From the NCBI RefSeq assembly GCF_008373765.1, contig NZ_VUJW01000002.1, positions 248,001-312,000 of the forward strand: a stretch of 64,000 nt of DNA. Direction: 5' to 3'. Positions 16,601 to 23,984 of the stretch are shown here, piece after piece (position 1 is the first letter of the stretch; each line of letters begins with the position of its first letter). Source of the stretch: Nocardioides antri (GTDB taxonomy: Bacteria; Actinomycetota; Actinomycetes; Propionibacteriales; Nocardioidaceae). The notes beneath the pieces were generated by a model that was not told where the DNA came from, did not search any database, and worked only from the letters and a program-made list of their open reading frames with translations. A program made the translations under genes and the position numbers.

Positions 16601-17152
16601 TCACGACAGCCACTCCGGGTCCAGCTCGCTCAGCCTCGGGTTGCTGCGGTCGCGGTCCACCATCACCTCGGGCTGACGCGGCCACGGAATGGCGAGGGCC
16701 GGGTCGTCCCAGGCGAGGCCCCGGTCGGCGTCCGGGGTGTAGCGGCTGCTGACGAAGTAGAGCACCTTCGTGTCGGGCTCGAGCGTCAGGTAGCCGTGCG
16801 CACAGCCCGCCGGGATGTAGAAGGCACGGTCGCCGTCGGCGGTCAGGGTGACGCTGGCCGACCTGCCGAACGTGGGGGAGTCGGGGCGGAGGTCGACGAT
16901 GGCGTCGAAGATCGCCCCCTCCACGCAGTGGACCAGCTTCGCCTCCTGGTGCGGCGCCACCTGGAAGTGGAGGCCGCGGAGCGTGCCGGCCTCCTTGCTG
17001 CTGCCGAGGTTGGCCTGGACGGGCACCAGGTCGATGCCGGCGCCGGCGAGCTCGTCGACGCAGTAGAGCCGCGCGAAGCTGCCGCGCTCGTCGCGCCGCG
17101 GCTCGAGGTGTACGACGTACGCCCCCTCGACCCCGACGCTCTCGAACTGCAT
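16601..17152 (-). CDS. dTDP-4-dehydrorhamnose 3,5-epimerase-like protein
   Basis: A 183-residue cupin-fold epimerase. It carries the RmlC hallmarks DERGSFARLYC, GTLRGLHFQ (catalytic His), GAIFDAIVDLRPDSPTFG and YIPAGCAHGYLTL. Because it sits between CDP-glucose pathway genes and no dTDP genes are present, the substrate is likely a CDP-4-keto-6-deoxyhexose rather than the dTDP sugar; this is inferred from context. Its ATG shares one base with the rfbG stop (TGATG), so it is coupled to rfbG. Confidence 0.85.
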   Translation of the reverse strand: MQFESVGVEGAYVVHLEPRRDERGSFARLYCVDELAGAGIDLVPVQANLGSSKEAGTLRGLHFQVAPHQEAKLVHCVEGAIFDAIVDLRPDSPTFGRSASVTLTADGDRAFYIPAGCAHGYLTLEPDTKVLYFVSSRYTPDADRGLAWDDPALAIPWPRQPEVMVDRDRSNPRLSELDPEWLS

Positions 17153-18243
17153 CAGCTCGCCTGCAGGGTGGCGGCCGGCAGCTGCTCGTAGCGCTCGATC
17201 TGCGCGAGGGTGAGCGCGCGCGGGTCGGCCCCCTCGTTGAAGTCGTGGTACCACTCGGCGACCCACTCGAGGGTGGTGGCGGAGTCGAGCCGCGGCGACC
17301 AGCCGAGCGACTTGATGGCCAGCGACGCGTCGAGGGCCAGCAGCTTGTTCTCCGGCGGGTGCTCGCCGGGAGCCTGGACCCAGCCGTGCTCGTGGCCGAG
17401 CCCCTGGGCGACGGCGTCGGCGACCTCGCCTGTGGTCGTCTCGGGCGCGCCCGGCAGCGGGCCGAAGTTCAGCGCCTTGGGATCGGCCACACCGCGCTCC
17501 GCGAGCGCCTCGAGGAAGAGCAGGTAGCCGGAGATCGGCTCGAGCACGTGCTGCCACGGCCGGGTCGACTCCGGGTTCCGCAGCTCCGGGAGCTTCCCGG
17601 CGGTGACGGCGCGCCAGACGTCAGGGACCAGCCGGTCGATCGACCAGTCGCCACCGCCGATGACGTTGCCGGCGCGCGAGGTCGCGAGCGGGATCCCGCG
17701 CGGCGCGAAGAAGCTGTCGCGGTAGCACGACGTCGCGATCTCGATGCACGCCTTCGAGGCGGAGTAGGGGTCGTGGCCACCGAGCAGGTCGTCCTCGCCG
17801 AACGGGACGCCGGCGTCGGAGTTGGCGTAGACCTTGTCGGAGGTGACCATGAGGACGGCGTCGAGGCCGTCGAGGTCCTTCGCCGCGTCGAGGACGTTGA
17901 CCGAGCCCAGCAGGTTGGTCTCGAACGTCTCGCGCGGCTCCTGGTAGGAGCGGCGGACCAGCGGCTGGGCGGCCATGTGCAGGATCACCGACGGCCGGAA
18001 CTCGTGCAGGACCGTACGCAGCCTGTCGTGCTCGGCGAGGTCGGCGATCGTCGACTCGGCGTTCGCGAACGGCGCGAGCAGGTCGAAGAGGGCCGGCTCG
18101 TGGTTGGGGGCGAGCGAGTAGCCCGAGACGGTGGCGCCGAGCTTCTCCAGCCACAGGCTGGTCCAGCTCCCCTTGAAGCCGGTGTGTCCCGTCAGGAAGA
18201 CGCGGCGGCCGTTCCAGAAGTCCGGTGATGGCGTTGGCAACAT
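17152..18243 (-). CDS. rfbG: CDP-glucose 4,6-dehydratase
   Basis: A 363-residue extended SDR enzyme converting CDP-glucose to CDP-4-keto-6-deoxyglucose with bound NAD. Family-defining sequences are NGRRVFLTGHTGFKGSW (NAD loop), VTSDKVYAN, DPYSASKACIEI (catalytic Tyr-Lys) and SRAGNVIGGGDWSIDRLVPD. The start chosen is ATG 18243 (MLPTPSPDFW); ATG 18261 would overlap rfbF by 10 nt and is nearly as good. Immediate neighbours are rfbF upstream and the 3,5-epimerase downstream, making pathway order and gene order the same. Confidence 0.93.
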   Translation of the reverse strand: MLPTPSPDFWNGRRVFLTGHTGFKGSWTSLWLEKLGATVSGYSLAPNHEPALFDLLAPFANAESTIADLAEHDRLRTVLHEFRPSVILHMAAQPLVRRSYQEPRETFETNLLGSVNVLDAAKDLDGLDAVLMVTSDKVYANSDAGVPFGEDDLLGGHDPYSASKACIEIATSCYRDSFFAPRGIPLATSRAGNVIGGGDWSIDRLVPDVWRAVTAGKLPELRNPESTRPWQHVLEPISGYLLFLEALAERGVADPKALNFGPLPGAPETTTGEVADAVAQGLGHEHGWVQAPGEHPPENKLLALDASLAIKSLGWSPRLDSATTLEWVAEWYHDFNEGADPRALTLAQIERYEQLPAATLQAS

Positions 18244-18251
18244 CGCGGGCG

Positions 18252-19022
18252 TCAGTCCCATTTCTTCCAGGGGGCCGTGCCCCTCTCCCAGCGCTCCTCG
18301 AGCATCAGCTTCTCGCGCAGGGTATCCATCGGCTGCCACCAGCCGTCGTGGTGGTAGGCCATCAGCTCACCGGTGTTCGACAGGTGCTCGAGCGGCCCTC
18401 GCTCCCAGACGGTGTCGTCGCCCTCGATCAGGTCGATGACGGACTTGTTCAGCACGAAGAACCCGCCGTTGATGTGGGTCCCGCCCTGCGGCTTCTCCAT
18501 GAAGCCGGTGACGGCGTCGCCCTCCATGTCCAGGGCGCCGTAGCGGCCGGGAGGCTCGACCGCGAGGACCGTCGCCTGCTTGCCGTGCTTGGTGTGGAAG
18601 GCCATCTCGTCGGTCAGGTCGGCGTCGGTCAGCCCGTCGCCGTACGTGAACGCGAAGGGCTCGTCGTCGTCGAGGTGGTCACGGACCCGCCGCAGGCGCC
18701 CGCCCGTCATGGTGTCCTCACCGGTGTCGACGAGCGTCACGGTCCACGGCTCGGCGCGCTGTTCGTGGACCACCATCTTCCCGGTGGCCATCTTGAAGGT
18801 CACGTTCGACATGTGCAGGGCGTAGTTCGCGAAGTACTCCTTGATCACGTAGCCCTTGTAGCCACAGCAGATGATGAAGTCCTGGATGCCGTGGTGCGAG
18901 TAGAGCTTCATGATGTGCCAGATCATCGGTCGGCCACCGATCTGGACCATCGGCTTCGGCTTGGTGGTGGTCTCCTCGGAGATCCTCGTGCCAAGGCCTC
19001 CCGCCAGGATCACGGCTTTCAC
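18252..19022 (-). CDS. rfbF: Glucose-1-phosphate cytidylyltransferase
   Basis: A 256-residue nucleotidyltransferase making CDP-glucose from CTP and glucose 1-phosphate. The start VKAVILAGGLGTRISEET is the NTP-binding signature, KPKPMVQIGGRPMIWHIMK follows, and FAFTYGDGLTDAD and GFMEKPQGG complete the active site. The start is GTG 19022 with GAGGAG close upstream. It is the first gene of the minus-strand operon of six genes and is divergent from the repeat-containing methyltransferase. It commits glucose 1-phosphate to the CDP-sugar branch. Confidence 0.95.
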   Translation of the reverse strand: MKAVILAGGLGTRISEETTTKPKPMVQIGGRPMIWHIMKLYSHHGIQDFIICCGYKGYVIKEYFANYALHMSNVTFKMATGKMVVHEQRAEPWTVTLVDTGEDTMTGGRLRRVRDHLDDDEPFAFTYGDGLTDADLTDEMAFHTKHGKQATVLAVEPPGRYGALDMEGDAVTGFMEKPQGGTHINGGFFVLNKSVIDLIEGDDTVWERGPLEHLSNTGELMAYHHDGWWQPMDTLREKLMLEERWERGTAPWKKWD

Positions 19023-19357
19023 TCGGGTCTCCTCGCTCGCTGGCTGCAGCGGGCGGGACCCTACTACAGCGAATTTGCGGTCAGGTGCGACTTTGGGGAA
19101 CGGGGGTGCTCCGTGGTCGCAGGGTTGCCGTCGTCGTAGCACACGACGAAGCCATGGGAGTCCTTTCTGGCTTGCCTCGTGGGGGGCTGATCTGTTTCAG
19201 CGAGACCGACCGTAGCCGACCTGCTGTCCGTTGGGGCGGGCTTCGGTTTCGATCACGTGTCCATTCGGTGATGCGTGAGTTCCCTCGCGCAGAGCGGGCG
19301 CGGCTGTCCTCGTCGACGTTGACGCCCCTTGGGTCGTCGGCAAGGATTCCCTGCAAC
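19023..19357. other. Divergent intergenic region of the sugar locus
   Basis: 335 bp between rfbF and the repeat methyltransferase. It is less GC-rich than the coding DNA on either side and must hold the promoters for both arms. I see no confident -35/-10 pair, terminator or RNA gene; TTGACG near 19319 is the only -35-like hexamer and has no good -10. An AAGGA ribosome site at 19342-19346 precedes the ATG at 19358. Confidence 0.5.
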
Positions 19358-21496
19358 ATGTCGAGCCAGGAGTTTGATCTCGAGCGGAGACGCGAGCTCC
19401 AGTCCGCAATCGCCAACCTGACGGCGGCGCTGTGGCGCCTCGACCCACCTGCTGCTGACAACGCTGACAACGCTGCTGGCGACGAGGCGGGGGAGCCGGG
19501 GGAGCCGGCGCCGGACGGCCCGATCGATCTCGAGAAGCCGTTGCGGCTGGTCTTCAGGGCGGCGGGCTACGAGCCGGAGGTGGTGCGGCGGGTGGTGGCG
19601 GCGCTGGCGCCGCTGGAGCCCGAGCCCGAGGTCGAGCCGCAGGATGTGGTGAAGCGGGCGGTGCGGGCGGCGGGGTACGAGCCGGAGGTGGTGCGGCGGG
19701 TGGTGGCGGCGCTGGCGCCGCAAGAGCCCGAGCCCGAGGTCGAGCCGCAGGACGTGGTGAAGCGGGCGGTGCGGGCGGCGGGCTACGAGCCGGAGGTGGT
19801 GCGGCGGGTGATGGCGGCGCTGGCGCCGCAAGAGCCCGAGCCCGAGGTCGAGCCGCAGGACGTGGTGAAGCGGGCGGTGCGGGCGGCGGGCTACGAGCCG
19901 GAGGTGGTGCGGCGGGTGGTGGCGGCGCTGGCGCCGCCGGAGCCCGAACCGGACCTCGAGCCGCAGGACGTGGTGAAGCGGGCGGTGCGGGCGGCGGGCT
20001 ACGAGCCGGAGGTGGTGCGGCGGGTGGTGGCGGCGTTGGCGCCGCCGGAGCCCGAACCGGACCTCGAGCCGCAGGACGTGGTGAAGCGGGCGGTGCGGGC
20101 GGCGGGCTACGAGCCGGAGGTGGTGCGGCGGGTCGTGGCGGCGTTGGCGCCGCAAGAGCCCGAACCCGAGCTCGAGCCGCAGGACGTGGTGAAGCGGGCG
20201 TTGCGGACGGCAGGCTACCGCCCCGACCTCTCCCGCCTGGTGCTCTCGGTGCTGGACCGGTACGACGACGCCGATGCCGATGCCGACGGCCGCGACAGCG
20301 GGAGCGTGGCCGAGCCGGTGCGCCAGCTCCTGCGGGTCGCGGGCTACCGCACCGACCTCATCAACCTGGTGCTCGCCCTGCTCGGCCGCTACGGCGACCC
20401 CGAGCAGGCGGAGAGCGGTCTGCGCGTAGGCGACCTGCTGCCGCTCGTCGAGCAGACCGAGGACGGTCTCGACGTCCGCGAGCCGGTGCGCCGGATCCTG
20501 CGCGTCGCGGGCCACCGCACCGACCTGGTCAACCTGATCGGCGCCCTCCTCGACCGCTTCGGCGACGCGGAGACGCCGACCGGCGGCCCCAGGATCCGGG
20601 ATCTCGCCGAGCTCCTCGAGGATCCCGACGAGGACCTGCTGGCGCTCATGAGGCACTGGCGGTCACCCGAGGCAGGCGCCCGCCACCTCGGGCACGAGCT
20701 GGTCGTGCTGCTGGGCCATGCCGGCGTCGATGAGGACGCCGCCCGCGACCTCGCGGCCGCCATCACCCAGGACCCGCAGGGCGAGCGGCTCAAGGAGATC
20801 GCGCGGGTGTCCCGGTTCGCCCTCACCGCCGAGGACGCCTGCATCTCGATGGCCGAGCCGGCCTGGCTCGAGGACCCGACGTTCGCGGCGGCGTACGCCG
20901 AGGCCAAGAAGATCTCCGCCTGGGGTCGCGACATCAGGTGGCGGGTCCAAACGCTGGTCAAGCTCGCCGCCGTCGCCCGCCACCTCGAGGGCGACTTCGT
21001 CGAGTGCGGCGTCGACACCGGTGGCACGGCCCGCGCGGTGATGGCCTATCTCGGCGACGGGGCCTTCGAGGGTCGCACCTTCTACCTGTTCGACACCTTC
21101 CGTGGGATCGTGCCGGAGCAGCTGCTGTCGGACGAGCCGGCGCCGGTCGAGGACCGCTTCCCGGAGGTGGCAGCGGTCGCGCGTGCCAACTTCGCCGACA
21201 AGCCCTACGCCCGCATCGTCGAAGGGGTGGTGCCGCAGACCCTGTCCGAGTACACCGGCTCCCAGGTGGCGTTCCTCCACATCGACATGAACGCCGCCTA
21301 CCCCGAGGTCGAGGCCCTGCGGTACTTCTGGGATCGTCTGACGCCGGGTGCGCCGGTGGTGTTCGATGACTACGGCTTCCCCCGACACCGGGCGCAGCGC
21401 CGCGCCCTGGACGAGGCGGCTGCTGCCCTGGACGTCGAGATCATGATGCTGCCGACCTGTCAGGGCATCGTGTTCAAACCCGCAAAGGGGGTCTGA
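19358..21496 (+). CDS. TylF/MycF-like methyltransferase with N-terminal 36-residue helical repeats
   Basis: A 712-residue fusion. Residues 1-55 are an Asn/Glu-rich start. From about 56 to 430 run at least nine units built on R(A/V)AGY-(E/R)(P/T)(E/D)-(V/L)-xx-(V/L)VxAL. Six consecutive units (units 1-6) read RAAGYEPEVVRRVVAAL with EPEPE linkers, and five of these are nearly identical in DNA. Three diverged units follow (RTAGYRPDLSRLV, RVAGYRTDLINLV, RVAGHRTDLVNLI). From about 490 the C-terminus is a SAM methyltransferase of the TylF/macrocin O-methyltransferase family: GDFVECGVDTGGTARAVMAY, TFYLFDTFRGI, VAFLHIDMNAAYPEVEAL and VVFDDYGF. It probably methylates a sugar of this locus. The ATG at 19358 has AAGGA 11 nt upstream. 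The repeats are not part of any TylF-type enzyme I know. Confidence 0.8.
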   Translation: MSSQEFDLERRRELQSAIANLTAALWRLDPPAADNADNAAGDEAGEPGEPAPDGPIDLEKPLRLVFRAAGYEPEVVRRVVAALAPLEPEPEVEPQDVVKRAVRAAGYEPEVVRRVVAALAPQEPEPEVEPQDVVKRAVRAAGYEPEVVRRVMAALAPQEPEPEVEPQDVVKRAVRAAGYEPEVVRRVVAALAPPEPEPDLEPQDVVKRAVRAAGYEPEVVRRVVAALAPPEPEPDLEPQDVVKRAVRAAGYEPEVVRRVVAALAPQEPEPELEPQDVVKRALRTAGYRPDLSRLVLSVLDRYDDADADADGRDSGSVAEPVRQLLRVAGYRTDLINLVLALLGRYGDPEQAESGLRVGDLLPLVEQTEDGLDVREPVRRILRVAGHRTDLVNLIGALLDRFGDAETPTGGPRIRDLAELLEDPDEDLLALMRHWRSPEAGARHLGHELVVLLGHAGVDEDAARDLAAAITQDPQGERLKEIARVSRFALTAEDACISMAEPAWLEDPTFAAAYAEAKKISAWGRDIRWRVQTLVKLAAVARHLEGDFVECGVDTGGTARAVMAYLGDGAFEGRTFYLFDTFRGIVPEQLLSDEPAPVEDRFPEVAAVARANFADKPYARIVEGVVPQTLSEYTGSQVAFLHIDMNAAYPEVEALRYFWDRLTPGAPVVFDDYGFPRHRAQRRALDEAAAALDVEIMMLPTCQGIVFKPAKGV
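19634..20173 (+). repeat. Five tandem 108-bp coding repeats
   Basis: Units start at 19634, 19742, 19850, 19958 and 20066, each exactly 108 bp (36 codons). Neighbouring units differ by one to a few bases; units 4 and 5 differ at one position (GCGCTG/GCGTTG). Flanking sequence at 19526-19633 and after 20174 contains the same protein motif in diverged DNA, so the array expanded recently inside an older repeat protein. Confidence 0.97.
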
Positions 21497-21499
21497 GAG

Positions 21500-22162
21500 A
21501 TGCACATCCTGGCCATCGGCCAGTCCAACATCGCCAACCACTGCGGCACCCCCGCGGCGTCGGACTTCGGCGACGCACTGGTCGACGGCGAGGTCTTCCC
21601 GCTCCAGGACCCGATCGCCGGCGGGACCGGGACCGCAGGCAGCGTGTGGCCGCGGGTCGCCGACAGGCTGGCAGGCGAGCCGTGGCCCGGGTCGCTGCGC
21701 CTCACCCTCACGGCGGTCGGCGGCACCTCGATCGCCGAGTGGGCACCGGGCGGACCCTGCTTCGAGAAGCTCACCGGCCGGCTCGCGGCGGGCGACGGAG
21801 CGGGGGTGACCCACGTCGTCTTCCAGCAGGGCGAGAAGGACACTCTCCTGGAGACGTCGGCCGAGGACTACACCGCCCACTTCATGCGCCTGTACGACGC
21901 GGTGACGGCCAAGATCGGCGTCGTCCCGTGGGTCATCTGCCGCTCGTCGTACCGCTTCGGCGTGACGAACCCGGACGTCACCGACGCCCAGTCGAAGCTC
22001 GCCGCGTCGCTGCCGCTGGCCGTCGAGGGCCCCTACCTCGACGCGCTGGGCCCGGAGTTCCGCACCGACGACACCCATTTCAACGACGCCGGCCTCGAGC
22101 AGCTCGCGACCGGGCTCTGCCAGGCGCTGCTGACGACGGCGCCGGAGGGCAGTGCCCGATGA
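21500..22162 (+). CDS. GQSN-type SGNH esterase (sialate O-acetylesterase-like)
   Basis: A 220-residue cytoplasmic-looking protein with no signal peptide. The nucleophile block HILAIGQSNIANH has the GQSN form of the SASA/carbohydrate esterase 6 branch. AVGGTSIAEW and VFQQGEKDTLLE are the Gly and Asn/Gln blocks, and TDDTHFNDAGLEQLA carries the catalytic Asp-x-x-His. It would remove acyl groups from a sugar, or act as an acyltransferase as some relatives do. It starts 3 bp after the methyltransferase stop and overlaps the sulfotransferase start (ATGA), so it belongs to a four-gene glycan-modification operon. Confidence 0.8.
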   Translation: MHILAIGQSNIANHCGTPAASDFGDALVDGEVFPLQDPIAGGTGTAGSVWPRVADRLAGEPWPGSLRLTLTAVGGTSIAEWAPGGPCFEKLTGRLAAGDGAGVTHVVFQQGEKDTLLETSAEDYTAHFMRLYDAVTAKIGVVPWVICRSSYRFGVTNPDVTDAQSKLAASLPLAVEGPYLDALGPEFRTDDTHFNDAGLEQLATGLCQALLTTAPEGSAR

Positions 22163-22941
22163 CCGAGCGCGAGGTCCCCAACAGCAAGGCGGTCCTGATC
22201 GCCTGCATGCCCAAGAGCGGGTCCACGTTCCTGTCGGCGCTGCTCGCCAACATGCCGGGGTTCCGGCGCGAGCACCTCGTGCCGTCGTACTACCGGCGCG
22301 AGCAGGAGCTGAGCGAGGAGCTGATCCGCAAGGCGTTCGCGGCGACGGACACCCTGCGCGACGCCTTCCGGCAGGGCGTGGTGAGCGCTCCCACCCGTCC
22401 CCGCGGGTTCGTGGCGCAGCACCACGTGAAGCACAACCACGAGACCCAGTCGCTCGTCGACGCCTACGGCCTGGTGCCGGTCTTCCTGGTGCGCAACATC
22501 TACGACATCGTCATCTCGCTGCGGGACCACGTGGTGAAGAGCGCGCCCTACACCGCGGCGGCCTACGTCGACGAGGACATGCTCGGGTGGCCCGAGGAGC
22601 GCATGCATGACTTCCTCGTCGACCTCGCGCTGCCGTGGTACATCCACTTCTACGTCAGCTGGTGGAAGGCCGAGAACCGGCTGCTGGTGACCTACGAGGA
22701 CCTGACCCGCGACCCGCGGCAGCAGGTCTCGCGGATCGCGAGGTTCGGCCGGCTGGGCTGGGACGAGGAGACCTTCGAGGCGACCCTCGCGAAGGTCCAG
22801 GGCGGCGACAGCACCCGGAAGAACGTCGGGCAGGCGGGTCGCGGCGAGGTCCTCACCCAGGACATGCGCGACCGGATCCAGAGGTACTGCTCCTACTACC
22901 CCGACGTGGACTTCGAACCGATCGGCGTCCCGTCGTCGTGA
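22159..22941 (+). CDS. Sulfotransferase family protein
   Basis: A 260-residue PAPS-dependent sulfotransferase. The 5'-phosphosulfate loop is CMPKSGSTFLSALLANM near residues 16-32. The 3'-phosphate region is FLVRNIYDIVISLRDHV, and LLVTYEDLTRDPRQQVSRI is the usual C-terminal helix block. It would move a sulfate group to a hydroxyl of a glycan, glycolipid or protein. It is coupled by 4-nt overlaps on both sides to the esterase and the glycosyltransferase, which points to a sulfated surface glycan. The acceptor is unknown. Confidence 0.87.
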   Translation: MTEREVPNSKAVLIACMPKSGSTFLSALLANMPGFRREHLVPSYYRREQELSEELIRKAFAATDTLRDAFRQGVVSAPTRPRGFVAQHHVKHNHETQSLVDAYGLVPVFLVRNIYDIVISLRDHVVKSAPYTAAAYVDEDMLGWPEERMHDFLVDLALPWYIHFYVSWWKAENRLLVTYEDLTRDPRQQVSRIARFGRLGWDEETFEATLAKVQGGDSTRKNVGQAGRGEVLTQDMRDRIQRYCSYYPDVDFEPIGVPSS

Positions 22942-23969
22942 AGATCCTGATCCCCACCCGCAACAGGCCGACGGCGCTCCGCGGGCTGCTCGAGTACCTC
23001 GCGCGGTTCTACCCGGGGGCCGACGTGTTCGTGGCCGACGGCAGCCACCCGGAGTTCCAGCCGCAGAACGAGGCCTACGTCAAGTCGCTGCAGGAGTCCG
23101 GGGCGCCCCACGTGGAGTACCAGGCGTTCCACCACGACATCTCGCTGTTCGAGCGCCTGTCCACCGTCCTCCAGTCGCTCGACTCCGAGTTCGTCTCCCT
23201 GTGCGCCGACGACGACTACCCCGTGGTGGAGACGCTCGAGCAGGCCGAGCGCCGGCTGGCGGAGACCCCCGGCGCGATGTTCGCCGGCGGCCACCTCGTC
23301 CACATCAACATCAACTCGACGAGGTCGTCGGTCGCCCGCCTCGACGCGGTCCGCGACCTCACGTCCGACGACGTGCTCGAGCGACTGACGATGTTCGGGG
23401 CGTTCCCGTTCACGACGTCGTACGGCGTCGCCCGGCGCGAGCTCCTGATCGAGCGCTACGCCTTCCTCCAGACCTGGACCTCGACCAGCTTCTTCGACCT
23501 CGCCGTCGGCCTGACGGACCTGATCCAGGGGAAGTTCGTCGGCGTGCCGGAGTTCGCGTTCCTGTGCACCCGCAACGAGGTGCACAGCTACTACCGTCCC
23601 GAGGACGGGCTCGCCTACCTCCGCAACGCAGGGAAGGTCCTCGACCTCAACGACCGCCTCGTGCAGCGCCTGGTCGATGCCGGCTGCGAGCCGGAGCGGA
23701 CGTCGCAGGTCGTCGGCAGCGTGGTCGCCCGGCGCCTAGCCGGCGTGGTGGGGCACCCGCCGTTCCGGCTGGTGGGCTTCCGCGAGACCTACCCCTACGC
23801 CACGCCGGGCATGGACCACGCGCGTGCCAAGTTCGCCGACCTCTTCGTCGAGGGCACGCCCGAGCGGGAGCGCTACGCCGAGCGGCTGCAGTTCATCTCC
23901 GACAACGTGCGCCGGATCCTCGAGTCCACGGACAACGCCGGCGAGGCCGCGGTCTACGGCACCCTCTGA
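22938..23969 (+). CDS. Glycosyltransferase (TIGR00180-like domain)
   Basis: A 343-residue GT-A type protein. It starts at GTG 22938 with VKILIPTRNRPTALRGLLEY, the common opening of this family, then VFVADGS and the metal-binding LCADDDYPVVETLEQA (DDD). The C-terminal half, including EFAFLCTRNEVHSYYRPEDG, is not assignable to a specific acceptor. It overlaps the sulfotransferase stop by GTGA and is the last gene of the plus-strand arm of the sugar locus, convergent with the aminotransferase. It likely adds a sugar of this glycan. Confidence 0.8.
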   Translation: MKILIPTRNRPTALRGLLEYLARFYPGADVFVADGSHPEFQPQNEAYVKSLQESGAPHVEYQAFHHDISLFERLSTVLQSLDSEFVSLCADDDYPVVETLEQAERRLAETPGAMFAGGHLVHININSTRSSVARLDAVRDLTSDDVLERLTMFGAFPFTTSYGVARRELLIERYAFLQTWTSTSFFDLAVGLTDLIQGKFVGVPEFAFLCTRNEVHSYYRPEDGLAYLRNAGKVLDLNDRLVQRLVDAGCEPERTSQVVGSVVARRLAGVVGHPPFRLVGFRETYPYATPGMDHARAKFADLFVEGTPERERYAERLQFISDNVRRILESTDNAGEAAVYGTL

Positions 23970-23984
23970 GCCCGCCGGTCAGGC

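Noticed and set aside
19634-20173. Regular repeats considered as a CRISPR array
   Set aside because: Units of 108 bp are directly adjacent with no spacers and stay in one reading frame inside a protein, so they are coding tandem repeats.
14414-23969. Recent horizontal transfer or mobile element carrying the sugar locus
   Set aside because: No transposase, integrase, direct repeats or clear GC shift in the genes was seen. Only the intergenic region near 19023-19357 is less GC-rich, which is normal for promoters.
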